A stretch of 64,000 bases of DNA, from the NCBI RefSeq assembly GCF_940670765.1, contig NZ_CALNVW010000060.1, forward strand, positions 60,921 through 124,920, read 5' to 3'. Within the stretch, counting starts at the first letter, position 1. Each line of letters begins with the position of its first letter. Made by a program: the position numbers and the translations under genes. The notes beneath the pieces are model-generated. The model ran no database searches. It saw only the letters and a program-made list of their open reading frames with translations, and was not told where the DNA came from. The DNA comes from Streptomyces sp. A 4/2 (GTDB lineage: Bacteria > Actinomycetota > Actinomycetes > Streptomycetales > Streptomycetaceae). Shown here piece after piece: positions 35,534 through 44,360 of the stretch.

Positions 35534-37551
35534 ACGAGACCCGTGTCGGGCCACTGACTACCGAGGCGCTTGAGAGGCTCCTTACACAGGCCGCCGAAAT
35601 GTTGCGTGGTGATCTGCGAGCCCCGGATTACGACGAGGTCATCGCGCCGCTACTCGTTCTCAAGAGAGCGTCAGACCAGCCCGGACTGCTATCAGTTCCA
35701 GATCTCGCCCGTTGGTCCCACGTCGTTGCACACCACCCCCGTGAACTGGGAGAGGTACTTAACAGAGCACTATGGGCACTGGAGGAGAGCAATCCCGGAC
35801 AGCTGAAGGGGCTCTTCGACCGCGTCGACTTCAACAGGCGGATCCCCAGTCCATCCACGCTCCAACGGTTGATCTCCCACTTCGATCCGCTGCTACTCAG
35901 CGACGACCACCTCGAGTTCGCTGATGTACTCGGCCGTGCCTACGACGGCTTTCTCAGCTCCGTATCCTTGTCCGACAGACGAAGCGGCGAGTTCTACACC
36001 CCACGTGCCGTATGCAGCCTGCTTGCGGAACTTGTGCAACCACAGGCGGGGCAGTCTGTCTACGATCCGTGTGCGGGCTCGGCCGGCATGCTCCTCCAAG
36101 CGGCGCACTACGTGGAACAGCATGACGGGAGCGAAGCGGATCTCGCCCTGTACGGACAGGAAAAGAACAACGCAGCATGGTTCAACGGCACACTGAACCT
36201 ATTCCTGCACGGAATCAAAGACACGTCCGTATCCGTCGGTGACTGCCTGGTCGACCCTCTCCTCGAAAATGGAAATGTTAGACAATTCGACCGCGCACTA
36301 GCGGCGCCACCGTTCTCGATGAAGTACGTCCGGCAAGAGGTCGGTTCCCCAGAGCGAATGAAGTATGGCTGGACACCAAGCGCGAATGCCGACCTGATGT
36401 TTGTCCAGCACGTACTCGCCGCTCTCCGTCCCGATGGCGTCGGAGCTGTGGTCGTTCCGCACGGAGTGCTCTTCCGGGGCGGCGCGGAGGCCGAGATCCG
36501 CCGAGGGATCATCGAGGACGGTCGCCTCGAAGCAGTCATCGGAATCGGGCCAAACGTCTTCCACAACACAGGCATTCCTGCCTGCATCCTGGTGTTGAGG
36601 GGGGCCCAGGGTCTACCCGGGAACCGGCGAGGCAGCGCTCTCTTCATCAACGCCGAGCACGAAGTAACCTCAGGCCGCGCAAAGAACCGGCTGGAGCCAC
36701 AGCACGTAGAGAGAATCGTCGAGTCGTTCCAAGGTTGGGAAGACATCCCTGGCTTCGCGAGGGTCGTTTCAGTGGACGACATCTCGACCCATGACTTCAA
36801 CCTCAACATCCGTCGTTACGTCGACACCAACCTATCTGAGGAACCCCTACTCGATGTCCGTGCTGCGCTGACAGGCGGCGTCCCGAAGGAAGAAATCGTC
36901 CCGGCAGGAGATAAGTTCGGCGCCTTCGGGATCGATCTCGACGACCTGTTCCAACCTAACGGGTCCCACTATGCGGACTTCCTCGAGGAGGGCTACGAGG
37001 CAACCGCGGCCCGCATCCCGGAATTGGCTGCTGATCTGGAACACGATTTCATCTTCTGCTCCAGAAACTGGTGGCGACAGCAGGAGCACCTATTCGCCGA
37101 GGTGGCCGGCACAAATCGGCTGTTCACCTCCGCTCTGCGATCTCAACTTCGCTCATCATTCTGTGCGGACCTGATGCCAATGGGAACCTTGGACGAGCAT
37201 CAATTGACCGGTGTCCTCGCGTCGTGGTGGTCGGACCATGAGGACGACCTCAGAAGCCTCAACCAGCGCGGCTTTGCGGGTGTAATCGACCGATGGGAAA
37301 CTACCCGCCCGATCTGGTTGGGGACCTCTCACGTCACCTTCGAGTCCGGGAACGCTTGCGTACTCGATGCCCTTGGGGATGACCTCTGCTCACGCATCAG
37401 GCAGCTCGTCGTCATGGAACGGCAGAGTCTGGTCGAGAAGTACCTCTCATGGGGCGACCGATATGCGACCTCATTGGCCGACCTTGAGCGACGCTACGAA
37501 ACTGCAGCAGCTCGACTCAAAGCTCGCATGGCAGCCCTCGGCCATATGTGA
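35530..37551 (+). CDS. HsdM-like N-6 adenine DNA methylase with altered motif IV
   Basis: 673 residues from GTG 35530. An HsdM-type N-terminal helical domain (APLLVLKRASDQ), a RRSGEFYTPRAVCSLL segment and SAM motif I YDPCAGSAGML (about 178-188) identify the family. Motif IV, normally NPPF with Asn contacting the target adenine, here reads AAPPFS (Ala at residue 259), so catalysis is doubtful. The last ~200 residues, Trp- and acid-rich, are not typical of HsdM. It follows a half-size HsdS gene; no HsdR is in the window. It could be an inactive DNA-binding partner, or a defence variant. Confidence 0.85.
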   Translation: MNETRVGPLTTEALERLLTQAAEMLRGDLRAPDYDEVIAPLLVLKRASDQPGLLSVPDLARWSHVVAHHPRELGEVLNRALWALEESNPGQLKGLFDRVDFNRRIPSPSTLQRLISHFDPLLLSDDHLEFADVLGRAYDGFLSSVSLSDRRSGEFYTPRAVCSLLAELVQPQAGQSVYDPCAGSAGMLLQAAHYVEQHDGSEADLALYGQEKNNAAWFNGTLNLFLHGIKDTSVSVGDCLVDPLLENGNVRQFDRALAAPPFSMKYVRQEVGSPERMKYGWTPSANADLMFVQHVLAALRPDGVGAVVVPHGVLFRGGAEAEIRRGIIEDGRLEAVIGIGPNVFHNTGIPACILVLRGAQGLPGNRRGSALFINAEHEVTSGRAKNRLEPQHVERIVESFQGWEDIPGFARVVSVDDISTHDFNLNIRRYVDTNLSEEPLLDVRAALTGGVPKEEIVPAGDKFGAFGIDLDDLFQPNGSHYADFLEEGYEATAARIPELAADLEHDFIFCSRNWWRQQEHLFAEVAGTNRLFTSALRSQLRSSFCADLMPMGTLDEHQLTGVLASWWSDHEDDLRSLNQRGFAGVIDRWETTRPIWLGTSHVTFESGNACVLDALGDDLCSRIRQLVVMERQSLVEKYLSWGDRYATSLADLERRYETAAARLKARMAALGHM

Positions 37552-37579
37552 GCGCACAGGGAGGTCATCGCCCCGCCTT

Positions 37580-37598
37580 GGTCTCAGTTCTGGTCTCA
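37580..37598 (+). repeat. Right-end paired GGTCTCA repeats (candidate integrase arm sites)
   Basis: GGTCTCAGTTCTGGTCTCA is the same 12-bp-spaced pair, same orientation, as at 20882-20900, here 97 bp inside attR and just past the methylase stop. It differs from the left copy at one base in 19. Confidence 0.55.
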
Positions 37599-37694
37599 TT
37601 CGTCACCGTCCAGCACTGTCCACCACCAGCCCAATGTCCGACTCCGCCGCAGGCCAGAACACCCCCGGGTGCTGCCGAACCCCCGGACGAACAT

Positions 37695-37748
37695 TTGGAA
37701 AGCGTGTTGGGGGCAACCCCTCACGAGTTCGAATCTCGTATCCTCCGC
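37695..37748 (+). repeat. attR core: orphan 3' fragment of tRNA-Ser
   Basis: A perfect 54-bp copy of the tRNA-Ser 3' half, lacking the 5' half. It is followed by AGTTG rather than CATTG, so the original chromosomal tRNA did not encode CCA. It marks the right end of the element. Confidence 0.95.
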
Positions 37749-37768
37749 AGTTGCCCTCATCGGGCAGT

Positions 37769-37810
37769 ACGCAGAAGGCCCCCGCCCGTCGTGGTGGGGG
37801 CCTTCTGCGT
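37769..37810 (+). terminator. Original chromosomal terminator of tRNA-Ser
   Basis: The stem ACGCAGAAGGCCCCC (37769-37783) with GGGGGCCTTCTGCGT (37796-37810), 12-nt loop. It lies at the same distance from the att core as the hairpin at 20836-20877 does from attL, so it was the terminator of the tRNA before integration. Confidence 0.85.
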
Positions 37811-37861
37811 GTGTGTCCCGACGGGCTCTGCAGAGCCGTCCTGCCTGGTTCCGGCCGCCTG

Positions 37862-38458
37862 TCAGTGCGCGCCGGCGTGGACCGGTGCGGGCCAGGCGTC
37901 GATCACGATCTGCTGCCGCTTCGGGCTCACCGCCGCCGCGCCCGCCGCGTAGTTCCGGTCGACCTGCGCCGCCTCGGCCGCGCTCGGCTCGGCGTTGGTG
38001 CACGACGTGCCGGGGCCGTGGCCGGACATCAGCTCCGCGCACGGCCCGCTGTAGTCGTCCGGCAGCCCGAGGATGTGCCCGGTTTCGTGCGCCGCGATCC
38101 GGGTCATGTCGTAGCCCTCGTCGACCGCCTCCTGGCCCAGTTGCACCTGGCCTCTGCTGCCGCCCGGGACGATCGGCCCGAGCGTCGTCTGGGGCCAGCC
38201 GCTGGTCGCCACGTAGACGAAGTTGGCCGAGCTGGGCGAACTCGCCGGCTGCAGGTGCACGTTGTGTGCCGCCGCGTTCCAGTTCTGCGCGCCTTGCGTG
38301 ATCGCGCCCGCCCACTGTCCTGCCCGACTGGCGTCGTAGGTCAGAGTGACCACCGCTGCGGTCGCCTTCGGCGCCGGGTGCGCCGAAGCGGCACCGGCGG
38401 ATGTCACGCCCAGCACGGCCGGGATCAGTGCCGCCACGGCCGCTGCTCGCTTGATCAT
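37862..38458 (-). CDS. Snapalysin-type secreted M7 metalloprotease
   Basis: 198 residues from ATG 38458 (MIKRAAAVAALIP), whose first ~30 residues form a signal peptide ending near GAASAHP. The zinc site is HETGHILGLPD (HExxHxxGxxD), the hallmark of the very small Streptomyces snapalysins. It also has VTLTYDASRAGQW and NFVYVATSG, and two Cys for a disulfide (GPCAELMSG and TSCTNAEP). Its neighbour is not the LysR regulator often found next to snpA. It faces the element's right end. Confidence 0.92.
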   Translation of the reverse strand: MIKRAAAVAALIPAVLGVTSAGAASAHPAPKATAAVVTLTYDASRAGQWAGAITQGAQNWNAAAHNVHLQPASSPSSANFVYVATSGWPQTTLGPIVPGGSRGQVQLGQEAVDEGYDMTRIAAHETGHILGLPDDYSGPCAELMSGHGPGTSCTNAEPSAAEAAQVDRNYAAGAAAVSPKRQQIVIDAWPAPVHAGAH

Positions 38459-38709
38459 GAGACTCGTTCCCCTCCCTGACGTCGGTTGCCTGCGAGCCAC
38501 CAGGGCACCACGCCAGCAGTGAGCACCACAAGTACGCGTTGGGATAAGGGAGTTGGGACGATCATCTCGACGTTGATCCTTTCCGCTGCGTCATGGAAGT
38601 CACGGCAGCCCTGCGGAATGCGCCGCACCAGGGTGCGGGCGGTTCCGTGGAGCGCCGTGTGACGGACGATGGGTACTGACGGGTGCGGGCGGACGTGAGG
38701 GGCGGCGCA

Positions 38710-40053
38710 GTGACAGACAGCGAATCCATCCGGGCGGAGGCGGACCTCCGGTCGTCCGGTGCGGGGCCGGAGAGCGGCGCGGACGCCGTGGTGCGGCCCG
38801 GGGACGGGACGGCGCCCGGGGACGGGCCCCGGTCCGAGGAAGGCAGCCCGCGTCCTCCGCGGTCCCTGCGTCGACGGCTGGGCGGGACCGTGGTCCTCCT
38901 CGTTCTCACGCTGCTGTTCTTCCTGCCCTGGTGGACGCTGTTCGCGTCGGGCGTCGACTGGCCGTTCCCGGTCTTCCTCGCCGGTACGGTCGTCTTCGCC
39001 TCCGGGCTGGTCTCGTTCCCCTTCCTCATGGCCGCGGGCCACGGGCGGCGGCGGGCCGACCGGGCGGCCCGCATCGCGGACAGCACCCTCGGGGTGGTCT
39101 GGGTGCTGTTCACCTGGTCGGTGCTGGGCGACCTGGTGCACCTGGTGCTGATCGGGCTCGGCGTCGGCGGCGCCGGGCGGGCCAGGGGCATTGCCGTGGC
39201 CGTCACCGTGGTCTCTGCCGGGCTGCTGGCGTGGGGACACCACGAGGCCATGCGCGTGCCCCGGGTGAAGCGGCTGGACGTCCACGTCCCCCGGCTCGGC
39301 GGCGGTCTGGACGGAACCCGTGTCGTGGTGCTGGCCGACACCCACTTCGGGCCGATCGACCGGGCTCGCTGGTCGACGCGGGTTGCCGAGGCTGTCAACG
39401 CGCTCGACGCGGACGTCGTGGTCCACGCGGGCGACATCGCCGACGGCACCCCCGCCCAGCGCCGGGACCAGTCCGCGCCGCTCGGGACGATCCGGTCCCG
39501 GCTGTCGAAGGTCTACGTCACGGGGAACCACGAGTACTTCGGGGAGGCGCAGGGCTGGCTGGACCGCATGGCGGAACTGGGCTGGGAACCGCTGCACAAC
39601 CGCCATGTCGTGGTGGAGCGCGGTGGTGACCATCTCGTCCTGGCCGGTGTGGACGACGTGACCGCGGAGTCCTCCGGCCTGGCCGGGCACCGTGCGAACC
39701 TGCTCGGCGCGCTGGCGGGGGCAGACCCGGAACGGCCGGTCCTGCTCGTCGCCCACCAGCCCAAGTACGTCGGACAGGCCGCTGCGGCCGGCATCGACCT
39801 GCAGGTCTCCGGCCACACCCACGGCGGCCAGATCTGGCCGTTCAACTTCCTCGTCCGGATCGATCAGCCGGTGGTGCACGGCCTGAGCCGGCACGGTGAG
39901 CGCACGCAGCTCTACACCAGCCGGGGCGCCGGATTCTGGGGGCCGCCCTTCCGGGTCTTCGCACCGAGCGAGATCACGCTGCTCACCCTGCGGCGGGGCG
40001 GTGAGCGGGGCGGTGAACCGGGCGGTGAGCCGGGCACGTCGCAGCGCACCTGA
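38710..40053 (+). CDS. Membrane-anchored metallophosphoesterase
   Basis: 447 residues from GTG 38710, preceded by GAGGGG. The first ~60 residues are acidic and disordered; four hydrophobic segments (about 65-90, 92-110, 130-150, 155-172) follow. The calcineurin-like domain has all five motifs: LADTHFGPID, HAGDIAD, VTGNHEYF, VAHQP and SGHTHGGQ, the YkuE/LpxH-like set binding two metals. The substrate is probably a membrane lipid or nucleotide but is not determined. The end carries a small Gly-Glu repeat (RGGERGGEPGGEP). Confidence 0.9.
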   Translation: MTDSESIRAEADLRSSGAGPESGADAVVRPGDGTAPGDGPRSEEGSPRPPRSLRRRLGGTVVLLVLTLLFFLPWWTLFASGVDWPFPVFLAGTVVFASGLVSFPFLMAAGHGRRRADRAARIADSTLGVVWVLFTWSVLGDLVHLVLIGLGVGGAGRARGIAVAVTVVSAGLLAWGHHEAMRVPRVKRLDVHVPRLGGGLDGTRVVVLADTHFGPIDRARWSTRVAEAVNALDADVVVHAGDIADGTPAQRRDQSAPLGTIRSRLSKVYVTGNHEYFGEAQGWLDRMAELGWEPLHNRHVVVERGGDHLVLAGVDDVTAESSGLAGHRANLLGALAGADPERPVLLVAHQPKYVGQAAAAGIDLQVSGHTHGGQIWPFNFLVRIDQPVVHGLSRHGERTQLYTSRGAGFWGPPFRVFAPSEITLLTLRRGGERGGEPGGEPGTSQRT

Positions 40054-40192
40054 GACAGGGGCGCGGACGGCACGAACTCCACGGGCGGGCAAGGGATGTC
40101 GACAGCAGCCGGGCGCGGACCAGGTCACGGCGACGTGACCCGGCTGCCCGCCCGGCGCCGGGCAGCGCCACCCGTTGGTCCGTACGAACCGC

Positions 40193-41392
40193 TCAGGTCC
40201 CGGCCGCGGCGAACGGCAGGGACGCGTACCGCCGGACGTAGTTGCCGTCGGCGAAGGTGCCCGCCGCTGCGTCGACCTCGAAGTCCGGGAAGCGGGCCAG
40301 GAGTTCCTCCAGGGCCGTTCGGGACACCAGACGGGCCGCGGAGGCGCCCAGGCAGTGGTGCGGGCCGTGGGTGAAGGCGAGGTGCTGGGCGCCCTCGCGG
40401 GTGAGGTCCGGGTGGTGGGCGGTGGGGCCGAAGGCGCGTGGGTCGCGGTTGGCGGCGCCGTAGAGGAGGAGAACCTTCCGGCCGGCCGGGACGGTTCGGC
40501 CGTGGAGGGTGGTGTCTTCGGTGACGGTGCGGGTCAGGCACTGGACGGGGGAGGTCAGCCGGAGGAATTCCTCGATGGCGGAGGGGAGCAGGGCGGGGGC
40601 GTCCAGGAGGGCCCGGCGTGGGGCGGGGAGGGCGGTGAGGAGTTCGGCGGCGCCGCCGAGCAGGCCGGTGGTGGTGTCGTTGCCCCCGGCGACCATCGTG
40701 AAGGCGAAGCCGAGGATGCGCAGCAGGGTTCCGGCGTCCTCGGGTGGCATCAGGCCGACCAGGTCGGAGACGGTGTCGTCGGCGGGTTCGGAGCGGCGGC
40801 GTTCGATCAGCTCGGTGAAGTAGCCGAAGAGGCTGGTGACGGCTTCGGCGGCGGCGAGCGGATCGCCCAGCGCGTTGGCCTCGACGATGGCGTGGGTCCA
40901 GCCGTCGAAGTGGGCGCGGTCCTGTTCGGGGACGCCGAGATAGCGCCCGACGACATAGCTGGGCAGCGGTTTGAAGAGTTCGGCGATGATGTCGCAGTTG
41001 CCGCCGAGATCGGCGATGCGGTCCAGGCGGGCCCGGACGAAAGCACGGACGTGCGGCTCGATGGCGGCGACCCGGCGCGGGGTGTAGCCGCGGGTGATCA
41101 GCCGGCGGAAGGCGGTGTGCTCGGGCGGGTCCAGCATCACCATCGGGGCGGCGTCGGTGATGCCCAGGCGTTCGCGCTCGCCGTAGGTGATGGTCAGGCC
41201 GTCGGCGGAGGAGTAACGCTCGGTGTCGCGGGCGGCGGCGAGTACGTCCGCGTAGCGGGAGAGGACCCAGTAGTCGCCGTCGGTGACGTGGTGGAGGGGG
41301 TGTGCGTCGCGCAGCGTCGCGTACATCTCCCACGGCGAACGCCAACTCTCGCCGGCGCACGGGGCGAACGGGGCCTGCTGAGATGTGGTCAT
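40193..41392 (-). CDS. Cytochrome P450
   Basis: 399 residues from ATG 41392 (MTTSQQAPFAP). The heme-binding loop is FTHGPHHCLGA with the axial Cys. The I-helix oxygen-binding motif reads AGGNDTTT, the K-helix ExxR is EEFLRLTSP plus a later Arg, and MLDPPEHTAFRR is the C-helix block. It is a soluble class I bacterial P450. No ferredoxin or biosynthetic genes are adjacent, so the substrate is unknown. Confidence 0.93.
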   Translation of the reverse strand: MTTSQQAPFAPCAGESWRSPWEMYATLRDAHPLHHVTDGDYWVLSRYADVLAAARDTERYSSADGLTITYGERERLGITDAAPMVMLDPPEHTAFRRLITRGYTPRRVAAIEPHVRAFVRARLDRIADLGGNCDIIAELFKPLPSYVVGRYLGVPEQDRAHFDGWTHAIVEANALGDPLAAAEAVTSLFGYFTELIERRRSEPADDTVSDLVGLMPPEDAGTLLRILGFAFTMVAGGNDTTTGLLGGAAELLTALPAPRRALLDAPALLPSAIEEFLRLTSPVQCLTRTVTEDTTLHGRTVPAGRKVLLLYGAANRDPRAFGPTAHHPDLTREGAQHLAFTHGPHHCLGASAARLVSRTALEELLARFPDFEVDAAAGTFADGNYVRRYASLPFAAAGT

Positions 41393-41758
41393 GCCGGGAG
41401 GGTGCGGGCGGCACCCGCAAGAGTCAATGACGCCTGCGGAGCCGCCTCCTGGACGGAGCTGCCAACCGGGACCGAGAGGTGCCTGGGCGAACGCGGCCGC
41501 CGCAGTGCAGGCCGAACGGTCAGCGGAGGTACGCGTACACCCTTGACGTTTCTGACGACATCGTTGACCTGTGATCGTCGCCGGCCGCATTGCTCTCCCG
41601 CGTTCGTGCTGAAGCGTTGCCCGGGCGCGACGCCCGCCCGAGGGACTTTGTCTTTCGCACGGCAGCCGTGGATCGCGGGAATCCGTCATCCTGGATCCGG
41701 GTGCCGGAACGGCTCCGGCCCTGCTACGGCGTCCCCTGGTCCGACGAGGTGCACCCCC
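41393..41758. other. Divergent promoter region P450 / helicase-associated gene
   Basis: 366 bp without a convincing gene. Two TTGAC boxes, about 20 bp apart around 41551-41575, could be -35 elements of rightward promoters. No operator palindrome stands out. Confidence 0.45.
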
Positions 41759-44170
41759 ATGAAGTCCCGTTCAACGCTGGCGACATGGCTCGACAGCCTC
41801 GGCAGTTCCCGCCTGGCGCGCGTGCTCGTAGCGCGCGAGGACGCCGCTTCCCCGCCCGCGCCGCGCTCGACGGGGGAGTTGGCGGACCGTCTTCAGCGCC
41901 CGGGATCGGTGGCGCTGGCCGTGCCGCGGCTCGCGTTGCCCCCTCTGCAGGTGGCCGAGGCGCTGGCGGCGCTGGGGGCACCCGCTTCCCGCGATGCCCT
42001 GGCGGCGCTGCTGGGAGCGACGGACGGCGAAGCCTCCCGCGAGCTGGACGCAGCGCTGGAGGTTCTGGCCGTTCACGCTCTGGTCTGGCCGGACGGCGCG
42101 GGGGCGCTCCACATGGCCGCACCGTTGCCGCAGGCATGGGACGCGCCCCTGGGGCTCGATGCTTCGCTGAAAAGGCTGTTGGCAGGCGCGACCTCCGACG
42201 AACTGCGCGGCCTGCTGGTGGCACTGGGCGTCAAACCACCTGGCACCAGGCAGCAGCGGCTGGTCGCTCTGGTGGAACATCACAGCGACCCGGAGCAGAT
42301 CGCCGCAGTGGTCGCGAAGGCCCCTGCGGCGGCCCGGAAGCTGCTCGAACGCCGGGCGGAAGGCGCACGGAAGCAGCCGCGGTTCGTCATGTCCGGGGGT
42401 TCGGCACCGGAACCGGGCACGCAGTGGGCACTGGACCGGGGGCTCCTGATCCAGGACCGTCACCGCTACGGCCCCGCCCGTATGCCCGCCGAGGTGGCGC
42501 TCGCGCTGCGCGGGCCCGACTGGCACGCCCCGTTCGAACCCGTCCCGCCTTCCGTACGGCTGGGGCCTGTCACCCCGGCGGAGGTGGAGCACGAGGCGTC
42601 GGCCGCGGCCGGTGCGTTCCTGGCTCGTGCCGTTTCGGTCCTGTCGGCCTGTGCGGCGACCCCGCCGACCCGGCTGAAGTCCGGCGGGATCGGTACCCGC
42701 GAACTGTCCAGGATCGGCAAGGCGGCGCAGGCCGACGACGCTGTCGTACGCATCACCTTGGAGACCGCGTACGCCGCCGGGCTGCTGGCCCGGGACGGCG
42801 ATTGCGTGGCGCCCGCCGACGCCTACGACGCCTGGGCGGAACAGGAACCCGGGGAGCAGTTCGCCGTGCTGCTCCAGGCATGGCGGAATCTGCCGCTGAC
42901 CCCCACCCAGGCGCGCGACGAGGACAACAAGGCGCTCCCCGTCCTCGCGGGAGCACCGCCCTGCAACGGCTGCACGCAGGCCCGTCACGGGCTCCTGGGC
43001 GCAGCCGCACAGCTCCCGGCGGGACAAGGCCTGACGCTCGCCTCGGAGCTGGGACCACGGATCGCCTGGCACCGCCCGCTGGCCGACTCACTGCCCCAGG
43101 ACGGAACGGCCTTCGCCTCTGTGATCCGTGAGGCCGAACTCCTCGGCGTGCTCGCTCGCGGCGCTCTGTCACCGCTCGGCGTGCGTCTACGGACCGACGA
43201 CCCGCAGGAACTCAGCGCCCTGTGCCGGAGGCTGTTGCCCACGGCCACGGCGGAGGCCCGGATCGGCGCCGACCTCACCGCCGTCGTGACGGGCACACCG
43301 TCCGCGCGGCTCGCCGCACTCCTGGACTCCGTCGCCGACCGGGAGACCAGCGGCACGGCGTCCGTCTGGCGTTTCAGCGGCGGCAGCGTCCGCCGGGCCC
43401 TGGACGCCGGCCGTGTCCCCGGCGACATCACGGCCGACCTGACCGCTGTTGCCGCCGGGCCGCTGCCCCAGACCCTGGGTTACCTCATCACCGACACGGC
43501 GCGTGCCCACGGCCGCGTGCGCATCGCCCCCGCCGCCTGCGTCATCCACGGTGACGAGCCCGCGCTCCTGGCCGAACTCGCCGCCCACCGGGGGCTCGCC
43601 AAGCTCGGACTGCGGCAGCTGGCGCCGACGGTGCTCGTCAGCCGCAGCCCGATCGACACGACCCTCACCGCGCTCCGGGCCCAGGGATACGCCCCTGTCG
43701 CCGAGACGGCCGAGGGCACGGTACGCATCGACAGAGCCCGGCCTCGGCGGGCCACCACTCCCGTTCCGCCCCCGCGCGGCACCAGCGCGAGAGACGGCGG
43801 CCGAATCGCTGCCGCCCGCGCGAAGGCCCCCGCTTTCGATCCGAAGGCCTTGGCGACGCGGCTGCTGGCCGCGCCGACGGCTCCCGTACCCGCGCCGTCC
43901 GACGGAGATGTTCCCTTCGCCACGGACACCGAGGAGACCGTCGCCGGGTGGGCGAAGAACCTGCCGTACAGCGACATCCGGCAGCTCGCACATGCCGTCG
44001 ATGCCGGTCAGGCCGTCACCGTCGAGTACGTCGCCACCTCGGGCAACCGGACGGTGCGCGCCCTCAGCCACCTCGTGCTCGACCCGCCCTACCTCGAAGC
44101 CTGGTGCCATCTGCGGGGCGCCGAACGCGTCTTCACGCTGTCCCGTATCCACGGCGTCATGCCCGGATGA
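41759..44170 (+). CDS. Helicase-associated (XPB/Ssl2 N-terminal-like) protein
   Basis: 803 residues from ATG 41759, with GAGGTG upstream. It matches a large actinobacterial family annotated as helicase C-terminal or XPB/Ssl2-like N-terminal domain proteins: MKSRSTLATWLDSLGSSRLA, a LAVPRLALPPLQVAEALAAL segment, repeated winged-helix-like modules, and a C-terminal WYL-like strand set (GQAVTVEYVATSGNRTVRALSHLVLDPP in part). There is no Walker A or helicase motor, so it is a DNA-binding or scaffolding protein rather than a helicase. The function is unknown. Confidence 0.75.
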   Translation: MKSRSTLATWLDSLGSSRLARVLVAREDAASPPAPRSTGELADRLQRPGSVALAVPRLALPPLQVAEALAALGAPASRDALAALLGATDGEASRELDAALEVLAVHALVWPDGAGALHMAAPLPQAWDAPLGLDASLKRLLAGATSDELRGLLVALGVKPPGTRQQRLVALVEHHSDPEQIAAVVAKAPAAARKLLERRAEGARKQPRFVMSGGSAPEPGTQWALDRGLLIQDRHRYGPARMPAEVALALRGPDWHAPFEPVPPSVRLGPVTPAEVEHEASAAAGAFLARAVSVLSACAATPPTRLKSGGIGTRELSRIGKAAQADDAVVRITLETAYAAGLLARDGDCVAPADAYDAWAEQEPGEQFAVLLQAWRNLPLTPTQARDEDNKALPVLAGAPPCNGCTQARHGLLGAAAQLPAGQGLTLASELGPRIAWHRPLADSLPQDGTAFASVIREAELLGVLARGALSPLGVRLRTDDPQELSALCRRLLPTATAEARIGADLTAVVTGTPSARLAALLDSVADRETSGTASVWRFSGGSVRRALDAGRVPGDITADLTAVAAGPLPQTLGYLITDTARAHGRVRIAPAACVIHGDEPALLAELAAHRGLAKLGLRQLAPTVLVSRSPIDTTLTALRAQGYAPVAETAEGTVRIDRARPRRATTPVPPPRGTSARDGGRIAAARAKAPAFDPKALATRLLAAPTAPVPAPSDGDVPFATDTEETVAGWAKNLPYSDIRQLAHAVDAGQAVTVEYVATSGNRTVRALSHLVLDPPYLEAWCHLRGAERVFTLSRIHGVMPG

Positions 44171-44360
44171 GCAACCAGCAGGCGTTCCCCCTCGGCTCGG
44201 AAGTGGCTGGAGGGCCCCGCGTTCGACAGCCACGGCCTTGCCGCGCGGCTCGCCGTCGCCGCCGGTCGTGCTCTAGGCTGACGACCCATGTGCAATGAGT
44301 GACGAGCGCTGTCGAAGTGCCAACGCGTACACAGCAGTGAGCGAGCCTACGGGGGCTGTA

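Larger units (their letters stand above)
20762..37748. mobile_element. Integrated mobilizable element in tRNA-Ser(GGA), 17 kb, probably decayed
   Basis: The element is bounded by a perfect 54-bp direct repeat, with attL completing the tRNA and attR being an orphan 3' tRNA fragment. Inside are mobility genes (a RepA-like ATPase remnant, a DUF2637 protein, a MobC-like protein and a relaxase) next to attL, then cargo: a DUF4231 protein, a nucleotide/radical-SAM operon and an HsdM/HsdS-like module. No integrase, excisionase or TraB/FtsK translocase is recognisable, and two mobility genes are damaged, so autonomous movement is unlikely. Parts of the cargo (about 25.6-27.4 kb) are distinctly AT-richer than the chromosome. 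Confidence 0.9.

Noticed and set aside
37695..37748. A second tRNA-Ser gene
   Set aside because: Only the 3' 54 bp are present; there is no 5' acceptor strand or D arm, so it is attR, not a tRNA gene.
40175..41758. 5' extension of the helicase-associated frame across the P450 gene (1331 codons in total)
   Set aside because: The extension is antisense to a clear P450 with all motifs; the family N-terminus MKSRSTLATWLDSL begins at 41759.
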